DNA of 64,000 bases from Gammaproteobacteria bacterium. GTDB lineage: Bacteria > Pseudomonadota > Gammaproteobacteria > CAISUE01. The stretch lies in assembly GCA_021156105.1 (NCBI GenBank), contig JAJNBD010000004.1, forward strand, positions 1 through 64,000, in the 5' to 3' direction. The notes under the pieces are model-generated. The model searched no databases. It worked only from the letters and a program-made list of their open reading frames with translations, and was not told the DNA's origin. Both the position numbers and the translations under genes were made by a program. This document shows, piece by piece, positions 9,801 to 18,146 of this stretch (positions within the stretch are counted from its first letter, which is position 1; each line of letters opens with the position of its first letter).

Positions 9801-10319
9801 CAAAGAGCCTCGGGCTGCATACTCACCTGGCAATGATACTTGGCTAACGGCATGATAACCAGCATATTCTAATTGCTTACGCATTGCTTCGCGATCAAAA
9901 TGCTCACCAACTTTTAATAAGAAAATTTGCCCTGCCAAATAGGAAACTGGCGGAAGCCTTTGCAAAATCGTATTTAAAGGCGCAATGATTAAACCTTGTT
10001 TTAAGGTTAATAATTTTTTTAACGTTAATAATCTTTCGGAAATAATCGATTGATGCGGTGAAAATTGATCATAAGCAAGTGTTTCCAAGGAAGGAAAGAT
10101 TAAACAAGGTGCCTCAGGGCTAAAAAACTGGTATGCCTCTTGCAACTTTATAGCATCTTGGGTGGTGTCAGTAATGACAAAAAAAGGCTTTGATGTCTGT
10201 GAAAGGGTATTGGCAAGGACAAAACCCATATTAGCTGAAGGCAATTTGGTGTAAAATACTTCCCCAACGTCTCCAGAAAAATCAATACAATAGTTTGAGT
10301 GAGATATAAATACGGTCAT
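6846..10319 (-). CDS. mfd: transcription-repair coupling factor Mfd
   Basis: DNA translocase that removes stalled RNA polymerase at lesions and recruits UvrA. The 1157 residues match full-length Mfd. In order: UvrB-homology region with FSPHQSIISERL, the RNA polymerase-interacting domain (VHIDHGIGRYQGLE), Walker A GDVGFGKTEVA, the DEEH box IIDEEHRFG, TATPIPRTL, helicase motif VI HQLRGRVGRS, and the C-terminal TRCF domain. The start at 10319 gives an N-terminus that aligns with known Mfd. Only 8 bp separate it from the divergent transporter start at 10328, so its promoter must lie inside the neighbour's coding region. The only other excision-repair gene in the window is uvrB at 59948. Confidence 0.97.
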   Translation of the reverse strand: MTVFISHSNYCIDFSGDVGEVFYTKLPSANMGFVLANTLSQTSKPFFVITDTTQDAIKLQEAYQFFSPEAPCLIFPSLETLAYDQFSPHQSIISERLLTLKKLLTLKQGLIIAPLNTILQRLPPVSYLAGQIFLLKVGEHFDREAMRKQLEYAGYHAVSQVSLPGEYAARGSLFDIYPMGATQPFRIDLFDDEIDSIKQFDPETQRSADSLPLIEILPAHEFPLNAEGIRLFREQFRETFACNPTQCPMYEAVTRGEAPAGIEYFLPLFFTETASIFDYLPKDCLITHSANLQALAEHEWQRIGERYDQLGHDITRPLLPPEKVFITREALQETLKHYQRCLWINPVEATTVQRKYLREFPFTSLPDLKLESQAENPLIKLKTFSQNKTVLFCAESTGRRENLITLLKTSFPDLKLVDHWQDFMESYDKHASQNEVYITIALLEEGFVLNESQISIIPEAALLGAQTVQSRRKKTKHFDTELVIRHLAELTVNDPIVHIDHGIGRYQGLEILQVGQMQGEFLKIAYEGGNVYVPVSNLHLVSRYNGVDSDHAPMHRLGSDQWEKAKRKAAEQVRDVAAELLKIYAARAAREGIRCRVPDEHYQAFAASFPFEETIDQEKAIQAVIEDMCAPQPMDRLICGDVGFGKTEVAMRAAFLAVHSGKQVAVLVPTTLLAQQHYETFSDRFAAWPVKVDVLSRFRSAKEQAEVLERVANGQVDILIGTHKILQANIKFHDLGLLIIDEEHRFGVRQKEALKAWRTNIDVLTMTATPIPRTLNMAMSAMRDMSIIATPPAKRLSIKTFVREYEPSLVREAIMRETLRGGQVYYLHNDVATIEKAAEELRQLVPEARIVVAHGQMHERELERVMSDFYHQRFNVLVCSTIIETGIDVPNANTMIIQRADKFGLAQLHQLRGRVGRSHHQAYAYLLIPSFKALSGDAQKRLEAIEALEDLGAGFVLATHDLEIRGAGELLGENQSGQIQAIGYTLYTEMLDRAVKAMQQGELVEDLEQLREKDYCDIELQVPAFIPDQFIADVNLRLIFYKRIASCQDAESLNDLRAEMIDRFGILPAQTEHLFQQMMLKQTALDKGIQKIEASAKGGRIEFSAHAKVDVGKIIKLIQLQPQAFKLDGPNKLKFTWQEEVAPDQRIDKIKEILTKI

Positions 10320-10327
10320 ATTATGCT

Positions 10328-12196
10328 ATGAAGCTACGTTATTTTTTTGGGAAACCACTTTCTAATGCGGTTGCCCATGAGCATCGCCTTAGAAAATTAA
10401 AGGCGCTTCCTATTTTATCATCAGATGCCCTATCTTCCGTAGCGTACGGTACCGAAGAAATTTTAACAGTTTTAGTTTTAGGCGGTACAGCGGCTTTAGC
10501 TTTATCTATGCATATTGCCATTGCCATCTGTATCTTGTTGGCGTTGTTAGGGGCTTCTTATTATCAAACAATTGAAGCTTATCCGAGTGGCGGAGGGGCT
10601 TTTGCAGTTTCTCGAGATAATCTCGGAGAAGTGCCTAGCCTGCTTGCCGCTGCAGCCTTATTAATTGATTACCTTCTTACGGTAGCCGTCAGTGTCTCGG
10701 CGGGCGTCTTAGCCATTACTTCCGCCTTCCCTGCCCTCATGCCACATACTGTCTTACTTTGCGTTGCTTCTATTTTGTTTATTGCTTGGATGAATTTACG
10801 CGGCGTACGCGAATCTGCTGGAGTATTTGCTTATCCTACGTATATTTTTATCTTTGTTGTCATTATCTTAATGACGATTGGTTTTTGGAAAATTCATTTT
10901 CATCCTAAAACAGTAATTGCTTTTCAAAATCACCATGGCGCTGAAAATATTTTGCCTCATGGTAACGCTTTTATTGCAATCTCTATTTATATGATTTTAA
11001 AAGCTTTCTCACAAGGCTGTTCTGCATTAACCGGTATTGAATGTATTGCAAACGCTGTTTCCGTGTTTAAACAACCTGAAGTATCAAATGCACGCAAAAC
11101 CTTACTCATGATGGTAACGCTATTAGGTATTATGTTTTTTGGTATTACCTATGTCGCTAATGCCTTGCATGTGATCCCTAATGAAAGAGAAAGCGTACTT
11201 TCGCAAATTGGTCACTTTGTCTTTCACCATTCAATTTTATATTACATATTACAAACAGCAACAACGGCTATTTTACTACTTGCTGCCAATACTGCCTTTA
11301 CTGGCTTTCCACGCTTAGCATCTGTTTTAAGTGAATATAAATTTCTCCCTAAGCAATTTAGTAGCCCAGGCGATCGCTTATCTTTCTCAAATGGTATTAC
11401 CTCATTAGCGGCTTTTTCTTGCATCCTTGTGATTATTTTTAAAGGTAATGTAAATTCACTCATCCCGCTTTACTCGATTGGTGTTTATTTAGCGTTCTCT
11501 TTATCACAGCTTGGCATGGTAAGGCATTGGTTACGCAAACGCTGCGCTAACTGGCAGTTTAAAGCATTGATCAATGCATTGGGTTGTATTGCGACCATTA
11601 CCGCTTTAGGCGTTATTATTGCCAGCAAATTTTTAGAAGGCGCATGGATCACTGTTTTTTTAATTGGCGGCGCTCCTATTGTTTTTTATATTATCCATAA
11701 ACACTATAACAGCGTTGATCAAGAACTCTCTGTTAAGGTGACAGAAGCAAATCTCTATCTTTATGAAATGGCTCAAATAAAGCCAAAAGTTATTGTACCT
11801 ATTTCACGTATGCACCGTGGTACGCTAGCTGCTTTGAATTTAGCTCAACATGTCTCTGATGATGTTATTGCTGTTTCTGTTGATACCAGTCATAAAAATA
11901 CAGAAAAACTTAAAAATATGTGGTCTCAACTAAACATCAATGTTCCTTTAGTTGTTTTACCTTCCCCTTATCGTGAAACAATTTCGCCTTTAAAGCGTTT
12001 TATTCGTGAACAAGATAAGCGTGAGCCAGAACGTGGGCTGTGTATGATTGTTATGCCTGAAGCTATCCCTTCTCGATGGTGGCATTATGTTTTGCACAAT
12101 CAGCGTGCAACTCTACTCAAAGCTTCTTTGCTACTAAACCGTCGCCATAAAGGAAGCACACGTATTTTTGTTGATGTTCCTTATCAATTACAATAA
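10328..12196 (+). CDS. kimA: KimA/YdaO-type potassium uptake transporter (APC superfamily)
   Basis: Predicted high-affinity K+ importer of the KUP-related KimA (YdaO) branch in the inner membrane. The N-terminus has the KLKALPILSSDALSSVAYGT motif followed by 12 hydrophobic segments, including the conserved SGGGAFAVS, KAFSQGCSALTGIE and GDRLSFSNGI stretches. The last 150 residues form a soluble domain (VIVPISRMHRG to MPEAIPSRWWHYVLHNQ) as in Bacillus KimA. That protein is controlled by cyclic di-AMP, a nucleotide not generally used by gammaproteobacteria, so regulation here is unknown. The 622-residue length is typical. The start at 10328 almost abuts the mfd start. Confidence 0.88.
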   Translation: MKLRYFFGKPLSNAVAHEHRLRKLKALPILSSDALSSVAYGTEEILTVLVLGGTAALALSMHIAIAICILLALLGASYYQTIEAYPSGGGAFAVSRDNLGEVPSLLAAAALLIDYLLTVAVSVSAGVLAITSAFPALMPHTVLLCVASILFIAWMNLRGVRESAGVFAYPTYIFIFVVIILMTIGFWKIHFHPKTVIAFQNHHGAENILPHGNAFIAISIYMILKAFSQGCSALTGIECIANAVSVFKQPEVSNARKTLLMMVTLLGIMFFGITYVANALHVIPNERESVLSQIGHFVFHHSILYYILQTATTAILLLAANTAFTGFPRLASVLSEYKFLPKQFSSPGDRLSFSNGITSLAAFSCILVIIFKGNVNSLIPLYSIGVYLAFSLSQLGMVRHWLRKRCANWQFKALINALGCIATITALGVIIASKFLEGAWITVFLIGGAPIVFYIIHKHYNSVDQELSVKVTEANLYLYEMAQIKPKVIVPISRMHRGTLAALNLAQHVSDDVIAVSVDTSHKNTEKLKNMWSQLNINVPLVVLPSPYRETISPLKRFIREQDKREPERGLCMIVMPEAIPSRWWHYVLHNQRATLLKASLLLNRRHKGSTRIFVDVPYQLQ

Positions 12197-12221
12197 AACT
12201 TTTAGCGATGAACGAGCGCTT

Positions 12222-13601
12222 ATGAAATTATTAAAATGGATAAAAAAGGTTCTACGGCTACCTTATACGCTTTATAAGCTTTTAAAGTTTGTAAAAGATA
12301 ATCAGTCAACATTAATTCAATTGACAACAAATAGGACCACCCTTGAACAGTTAGCAAACCAAAAACATGCTGTAGATCTTAGCCCTATTTACATCTCTCA
12401 AGCTTTAGAAAAAGTTTCTCATGTTTTTACTAAGAAGCGTACAATTATTTTTGATGCTCGTGGTTATTTTGGTGACAACATCAAATATGCTTACCTCGCT
12501 TTTGTTAGCAAAGCCAAAGAAAAAAACATTAACTGTTATTTCTTAACTGAAGACTTAGTGCAATATAATCTTTTAACTCAAGTAGGCTTGCCTTGCATGC
12601 CTCTACCCTTTGAAGAATGGGGAGATAAAGAAATGCGCATCTTACTTGAAACTGCGGTTGTTTTTACTTGTGAACATTTTTATGCACGAAAGTTTAAAAC
12701 GCCCTTACCCTATGCCTTATTAGCTGGTGCTAAAAAATTTCAGCTCTGGCATGGTTTTCCCATTAAACGAGTAGGCTTTCTTAATCTTCGTACAGCTAAA
12801 TACTATCTTGCTCATAACTCGCTTGCTGCAGATATGCTCGCCTCAAGTATTACCGATGCTTTTTTAGCATTGAGTAAATCATCTAAAGAAATGTGGTTAG
12901 AAAGATTATCTTTTAAAGATTTTCTGCCCTTCGGCTTCCCTCGGAATGACATTTTTTTTAAAGACCTGACAAATTTAGACTTACTAAATGTCGATGATAT
13001 AGCGTTTAAAAAAGTCATTTTAGCAAATGAACAGCATCGGCCTGTTATTTTCTATACGCCCACATTCCGTGATTTTGTTGGAGCTCATTGGTTTAAAGAT
13101 GCCAAAATAGATGAAATTGCTAATTTTTGCAAAGAAAATAATTATCTCTTTCTTGTTAATTTACACCCTTATGAGCAATCAGCAATATCTGAGTTAAAAA
13201 AACTTTATCCATCCATTCTTTTCGTAGAACCCCATACAGATATCCACCCGCTCATTAAATATACTGATATCCTCATTGTGGATTATAGTTCAATCATTTT
13301 TGATTTTTTATTATTAGATCGTCCTTTAATCTTTTACCGGCCTGACCATAAAAATTATTTAGCGAATTCCCGTACGCTCATTTCGCAATACGTTGACAAC
13401 ATGCCCGGAGAGATTGTTTCTACGCCGCAAGAGTTGCAACAAAGTGTTTCTAATGCTGTTAAATACCAGCAGAAAACATCCATTGATCCTTTTGCAAAAA
13501 AAAGAGAAGAATTGCGCCAAGAAATTTTTGATCATTGCGATGGCAATGCTGCAGAAAGAGTTATTAATTGGACTGAGGAAAATTATCTACCTAAAGAGTA
13601 A
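12222..13601 (+). CDS. CDP-glycerol:polyglycerophosphate glycerophosphotransferase family protein (TagB/TagF-like)
   Basis: Predicted to transfer a glycerol-phosphate or similar phospho-alditol unit from a CDP donor to a surface glycan or lipid carrier. Family marks are QLWHGFPIKRVGF mid-protein, FYTPTFRD, and the C-terminal IVDYSSIIFDFLLLDRPLIF donor-site region. I place the start at ATG 12222 (MKLLKWIKKVL), giving 459 residues with an amphipathic basic N-terminus suited to membrane association. A longer reading from 12168 would overlap the kimA 3' end by 29 bp. Such enzymes are best known for teichoic acids, but in Gram-negatives they act on capsule or LPS. The convergent LicC-like gene fits a CDP-linked substrate. 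Confidence 0.8.
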   Translation: MKLLKWIKKVLRLPYTLYKLLKFVKDNQSTLIQLTTNRTTLEQLANQKHAVDLSPIYISQALEKVSHVFTKKRTIIFDARGYFGDNIKYAYLAFVSKAKEKNINCYFLTEDLVQYNLLTQVGLPCMPLPFEEWGDKEMRILLETAVVFTCEHFYARKFKTPLPYALLAGAKKFQLWHGFPIKRVGFLNLRTAKYYLAHNSLAADMLASSITDAFLALSKSSKEMWLERLSFKDFLPFGFPRNDIFFKDLTNLDLLNVDDIAFKKVILANEQHRPVIFYTPTFRDFVGAHWFKDAKIDEIANFCKENNYLFLVNLHPYEQSAISELKKLYPSILFVEPHTDIHPLIKYTDILIVDYSSIIFDFLLLDRPLIFYRPDHKNYLANSRTLISQYVDNMPGEIVSTPQELQQSVSNAVKYQQKTSIDPFAKKREELRQEIFDHCDGNAAERVINWTEENYLPKE

Positions 13602-13662
13602 ATGCGCTGTTGAAAACTAATTTCTCGTAGACTAGATCGTTTAGTAATCAACAGCCGCTTGA

Positions 13663-14418
13663 TTAAAATAAATTTTTCAATAAACTTTCACGAATTGTAT
13701 TAACATCAGGGTGAAAGTCCATTTCTCGCCAATCCGAATGTTCAACTGTCACAGGTTTAACCGTATAGTTATCTAAAACCAATTGATTTAAAATTTCTAA
13801 CCAAAAGAAGTCTAAGCCTTTTTCAGATTTAACCAATTTAAGTATTGCATTAATAAAAGCTAATCGATTGTCCTTCCCTTTAACAAGCACTAAGCCTACT
13901 GATTCAGCCTGCGCTTCAGAGGTGGGAATCAATTTATGCACGCGAGTAATATTTTTCTGAGGATTTAAAGTAACTTTCATATCATCGTCATCATAATGAT
14001 CTTTATGATCTATCGTCACAAAAATTCCCTCTTCATCACCGGTTTGTTTTATAACTTGCTGCAACAAATAATTCTTATAAAGATTATCCCCATTAGAAAT
14101 AATGAAATCTTCTTCTTGCAATAAATGACGGATAGTCCAAAGTGTAATAAGATTATTGGCTTTATCAAAAAAAGGATTATATTCAAGCTGAATATTTTTT
14201 GTTTTTCCCTGGTAGTTTGCCAAAAATTCTTCCATTTTATTATGCTTATATCCTGTAACAATAACGACTTGTTTGATTTGAGGCGAAGACATAGCAATTT
14301 CAAGCTGGCGTTCTAATAATGTCACACCATTGCCTAAATCCAATAAAGATTTAGGTGTATCTTTTGCTAGTGGAAATAATCTTGAACCAATACCCGCTGC
14401 TAAAATCACAAGCTTCAT
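13663..14418 (-). CDS. sugar/choline-phosphate nucleotidyltransferase (LicC-like)
   Basis: Nucleotidyltransferase that would activate a phosphorylated small molecule with an NTP, plausibly a CDP- or dTDP-type reaction. The N-terminus MKLVILAAGIGSRLFPLAKD carries the GxGxRL nucleotide-binding loop and PKSLLDLG the following Lys. SNGDNLY supplies the metal-binding Asp, and DWREMDFHPDV at the C-terminus resembles LicC-type enzymes. The start at 14418 is favoured by GGAG six bases upstream. It follows the asnB stop by 1 base, so the two genes are translationally coupled. 251 residues. The exact substrate is inferred, not visible. Confidence 0.78.
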   Translation of the reverse strand: MKLVILAAGIGSRLFPLAKDTPKSLLDLGNGVTLLERQLEIAMSSPQIKQVVIVTGYKHNKMEEFLANYQGKTKNIQLEYNPFFDKANNLITLWTIRHLLQEEDFIISNGDNLYKNYLLQQVIKQTGDEEGIFVTIDHKDHYDDDDMKVTLNPQKNITRVHKLIPTSEAQAESVGLVLVKGKDNRLAFINAILKLVKSEKGLDFFWLEILNQLVLDNYTVKPVTVEHSDWREMDFHPDVNTIRESLLKNLF

Positions 14419-14419
14419 A

Positions 14420-16339
14420 CTAAACTCCATTAAAATAACGTTGACAAAATAGCTCAATATTCATAAGCATCCAAAGGCTGATTGGGTTTCCTTTCCATGT
14501 ATTTCCATGGGCTAAAGCTTTTTCTAAAAAAGGCATATTATAAATACCTCTTGCTCTTGCTTCAGGAGACAATAAAATATCCCGCACATTCTGTTGGTAA
14601 TCTTTGGAAAGCCACTGACCTATTGGCAAGGGGAAACCCATTTTTTTCCGATACAAAACATCATTAGGCAAATAACGTTCCGCAGTCTTTTTAAGAATAT
14701 ACTTTGGCACATCATACACTTCTGAAATTTCATGCGACAAAAGTGTACTAGAAGCATGAGAAGGGTTTAACCATTTTAGCTTCAGAGCATGAGGAATTTG
14801 CGCGGCAAACTCAACAATGCGATGATCTAAAAAAGGCACACGTGCTTCGAGCGACGCAGCCATGCTAGCAGCATCTAATCTACCTAATAAACCTGGTAAA
14901 TGCAGTTTAATAAAAGCATACATCATTTGCGTTGGATAATCAGCTGTAGGCAATTCCATAAGCACTTGATTGACTTGTTGCTTCAGATTAGCTTCAATAT
15001 CAACCAAATTAATATCTGGGTGCAGCATTTTTTGCTTATCAGCAAAAGTCGTATAAGAGTAAAGTGACCAGAAGTGTTCTATTGGTGTAAGCGTGTTTAA
15101 GGTTGGATACTTTTCTGAAAATTTATGTAAAAAGTTTTCTCTTTCTTGATAACTCCAAGAAAATTTTTCAAGATTCAAGCGCCGATAAAGATCATGGCTT
15201 GATCTAAATATCCGCCCGTAACCACCAAAAAGCTCATCAGCCCCTTCTCCTGAAAGCACGACACCTACTTTTTCTTTTAATGCTCTCGACATTAAATATA
15301 AAGGCACTTCATTAGGCACAGCTAATGGCGCACCTTTGATCAAAATTAAATGCTGCATATGCTCAAAGTAGTCTTGGCAAGAGAGCATTAATTCATGATG
15401 CTCAATATTAGGAAAAAGCTCGGCAACTTGACGTGCATAACTGAATTCATTAAAGCCTTCTTCCGCAAACCCTGCTGTATAGGTTTGTAAACTACTATCG
15501 CTACTTTTAGCAGCATAAGCGGTAATTAAACTTGAATCTACTCCGCCAGAAAGAAAAGCGCCTACTTTAACATCAGCATGTTTTTGTAAATTGACAGAAT
15601 CTTGAAGGAGTTGATCTAGCTGTTCTATTAATATTGTTTCTGAGGTTTCTTTTTCAATAAAGTATTTTTCTAAATTCCAATAAGAAAACTCTTGAATTTT
15701 TCTTCCTTGGATTTCAAGATAATTTCCGGGAGAAAGTTGACGTATTTTTTTAAAAAAACTGCCATTTAACGGATGGCGGCAAGAAAAGTAAGACGATAAA
15801 GCTTCAAGGTCTAACTCTTTTGACTCAGGATGTAAGCCTATTAAAGCTCGAGGTTCCGAAGAAAAACTAAAAAAATCTTGGCTATTATAATAATAAAGTG
15901 GCTTAATTCCTAAATGGTCTCTAGCAAGATACAAAACCTGTTTTTTAAAATCAAATATAGCAAAAGCAAACATACCATTTAATTGCTTTAATGTTGCTTC
16001 AATTCCATCAGCTTCATATAAAGTTACTAAAACTTCTGTATCAGAGGTGGTATGAAAGGTATATCCTCTTGAGATTAAATTTTTTTTTATTGCTTGGTAG
16101 TTATAAATCTCTCCATTAAAAATAATCATGGAGTTTTTAGAGTTTGAAAAAAAAGGCTGATTTGCAGAAGGTGTTAAGTCAATGATATTTAAACGGGCGT
16201 GACCAAAACTAACAGGTGGTATTTCTACCACCTGTTGAGCATCTGGTCCACGGTGGCTTAAAGTTTGCAAGGCACTAACAAACCGCGTCTTTTCAATCAG
16301 TTTACCTTGTTTACTATAAACACCAATAATTCCACACAT
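14420..16339 (-). CDS. asnB: asparagine synthase (glutamine-hydrolysing)
   Basis: Class II glutamine amidotransferase plus ATP-dependent asparagine synthase. The mature N-terminus supplies the nucleophile Cys2 (MCGIIGVYSK). The glutaminase half has LSHRGPDA and FNGEIYNY. The synthase half has the pyrophosphatase loop GAFLSGGVDSSL and VVLSGEGADELFGGY. At 639 residues it matches AsnB paralogues found in surface-polysaccharide loci, where some members amidate sugar acids instead of making asparagine. The coupled nucleotidyltransferase and nearby TagB/TagF-like gene make such an envelope role possible. Confidence 0.9.
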   Translation of the reverse strand: MCGIIGVYSKQGKLIEKTRFVSALQTLSHRGPDAQQVVEIPPVSFGHARLNIIDLTPSANQPFFSNSKNSMIIFNGEIYNYQAIKKNLISRGYTFHTTSDTEVLVTLYEADGIEATLKQLNGMFAFAIFDFKKQVLYLARDHLGIKPLYYYNSQDFFSFSSEPRALIGLHPESKELDLEALSSYFSCRHPLNGSFFKKIRQLSPGNYLEIQGRKIQEFSYWNLEKYFIEKETSETILIEQLDQLLQDSVNLQKHADVKVGAFLSGGVDSSLITAYAAKSSDSSLQTYTAGFAEEGFNEFSYARQVAELFPNIEHHELMLSCQDYFEHMQHLILIKGAPLAVPNEVPLYLMSRALKEKVGVVLSGEGADELFGGYGRIFRSSHDLYRRLNLEKFSWSYQERENFLHKFSEKYPTLNTLTPIEHFWSLYSYTTFADKQKMLHPDINLVDIEANLKQQVNQVLMELPTADYPTQMMYAFIKLHLPGLLGRLDAASMAASLEARVPFLDHRIVEFAAQIPHALKLKWLNPSHASSTLLSHEISEVYDVPKYILKKTAERYLPNDVLYRKKMGFPLPIGQWLSKDYQQNVRDILLSPEARARGIYNMPFLEKALAHGNTWKGNPISLWMLMNIELFCQRYFNGV

Positions 16340-16360
16340 AGGCTTATATCAAATTTCTCT

Positions 16361-18145
16361 TTAGGAAATGTCTTTATCCAGCATCATTGCAATCGCACAG
16401 CAACCTGGACCAGCATGAATACCAATTACCGCAGAAACAGGCATCGTATAAAGTGGTGGTTTACCCAAAACAGCTTCTAGCTTTTTGGCAAATAATTCTG
16501 CAATACCTTTTGTATCCGCATGAATAATCGCATAATCAATCAGCTTGCTTTTATTTTCTTCAGCAATTTGTACGACACGGTCTAAAGCTGCACGAAAACC
16601 AAATGCTTTACCTGCGACAATACCTTTACCATGGGCATCCATCGAGACAATAGGTTTGAGTTTAAGCGCTTGAACAACATGGCCTTTCACTTTGCTTAAA
16701 CGACCAGAACGAATCATATATTGCAGATCATTAACGGCCACATAAATATTGGTGCCTGATTTTAATGCCTCTATACGCGCCATAACTTCTGGCACAGATT
16801 TACCAGCATCAATCATTTTAGCGGCTTCTAGCACTAACAAACCTAAAGCTGCTGTGGTGCGAATACTATCCAGAAAATGAATATGTTTAATGCCAAGTTT
16901 TTCTGCAGAAGACTTCATTATTTGCAGCGTGCCGCTTAGTTTATCGGCAATGGTTAAAACAATAATTTCGTCATAATGAGCTTGAATTTGACGCAAACTT
17001 CTTTCCACCAATGCTGGATTTGGCATCGACGTTGTTAGGGTATGTTTACGCTCTTCATCGCGCATTAAATCATAAATATGCTCACTAGTTATCGTCAGTT
17101 TATCTAAGTAAAAACTTTGATCAACTTGAAGCTGCAATGGGATAACATGAATTTGATATTGGTCAATTAATGCTAAAGGAATATCCGCTGTGGAGTCAGT
17201 CACAATAGCAATTTTACGTGTTTTATGCTGGGTCATTTCGTATTGACGTAGCATATCATCTGCTTTTTGCTGCTCAAGTTTGCCAATGGCTTGTAAACGC
17301 CACATGACTTCTTGTGGCTTATTGGTATGAATATGTAGACGACATGCTTCTTGATTACCTGCAATAACCATAGAATCGCCCAAGTCTGCAACCGCATGTT
17401 TAATTTTATCCAATGGCAAGGTTGAATCACAAATCAAAGCTTCTGTGCAATAGCGTAATTCTGGATAAGCCATTTCTTCATGATCAACGTCAAATTCTTC
17501 TACCTCTGGTAGATGAATCACGCGCTTTTTTCTAACGTCTGGATTTTTAAAATATTCAACAATTCCTTCTAAAAAATAAACAAAACCTTGTGCACCTGCA
17601 TCAACAACGTTTGCATGCTTTAATGCTTCCAGTTTATCGGTTGTACTTATCAAAGCTTGATGTGCAAAAGCTAAGCTTTTTTGTATTAATTCAGCAATGG
17701 TATTTGTTTGATGTTTAAGCTCTTCACAAGCCCTAGCCCATTCTTCCATCACAGATAAAATAGTTCCGCTAATTGGCTGATCAACCGCTTGTTTGGCTGA
17801 ATCCGCGGCTTTTCTTGCAAGTAAACAAAATTCTTCTAATGTTAATTCTTCAACCGGTGTTGCTGTCACAAAACCGTAGAAAAACTGCGAAAAAATTGTG
17901 CCTGAATTACCACGTGCGCCCATAAGGCTTGCTTTAGCGATAGACAATGCCGTGTGATAATACCCTTGCGTTGGTTTAGCATATTGAATGACACTGCGCA
18001 TTAAAGAAGTAAGATTATTGCCTGTATCGCCATCTGCAACAGGGAAGACATTAATTTTATTTAAAACCTGACAATGCTCAATAAGGTGTTCTGCACCGCT
18101 ACAAATTGCGTGAAACCAAGCATAACCATTTAATTTTGAATGCAT
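16361..18145 (-). CDS. fused fatty-acid kinase: DAK2/FakA-like domain plus DegV/FakB-like domain
   Basis: A single polypeptide that joins the two halves of the FakA-FakB system, which phosphorylates exogenous fatty acids for phospholipid synthesis. Numbered from ATG 18145, residues about 15-200 are DAK2 kinase-like with NVFPVADGDTGNNL (Mg-ATP aspartates) and GARGNSGTIFSQFF. A FakA-type middle region follows (CTEALICD). From about residue 310 the DegV fold begins with IAIVTDSTADIP and continues through TTSMPNP and DLQYMIRSGRLSKVKG. The start at 18145 is preceded by GGGGA seven bases upstream and lies one base after the rsmE stop, indicating coupling. In Gram-positives the two parts are separate genes. 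Confidence 0.85.
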   Translation of the reverse strand: MHSKLNGYAWFHAICSGAEHLIEHCQVLNKINVFPVADGDTGNNLTSLMRSVIQYAKPTQGYYHTALSIAKASLMGARGNSGTIFSQFFYGFVTATPVEELTLEEFCLLARKAADSAKQAVDQPISGTILSVMEEWARACEELKHQTNTIAELIQKSLAFAHQALISTTDKLEALKHANVVDAGAQGFVYFLEGIVEYFKNPDVRKKRVIHLPEVEEFDVDHEEMAYPELRYCTEALICDSTLPLDKIKHAVADLGDSMVIAGNQEACRLHIHTNKPQEVMWRLQAIGKLEQQKADDMLRQYEMTQHKTRKIAIVTDSTADIPLALIDQYQIHVIPLQLQVDQSFYLDKLTITSEHIYDLMRDEERKHTLTTSMPNPALVERSLRQIQAHYDEIIVLTIADKLSGTLQIMKSSAEKLGIKHIHFLDSIRTTAALGLLVLEAAKMIDAGKSVPEVMARIEALKSGTNIYVAVNDLQYMIRSGRLSKVKGHVVQALKLKPIVSMDAHGKGIVAGKAFGFRAALDRVVQIAEENKSKLIDYAIIHADTKGIAELFAKKLEAVLGKPPLYTMPVSAVIGIHAGPGCCAIAMMLDKDIS

Positions 18146-18146
18146 T

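Noticed and set aside
8183..9865. Several short open frames on both strands within mfd
   Set aside because: All are shadows of the mfd coding sequence, which is full-length and conserved.
13605..13655. Inverted repeat GCTGTTGA / TCAACAGC as a terminator between convergent genes
   Set aside because: The loop is over 30 nt and no T tract follows; too weak to annotate.
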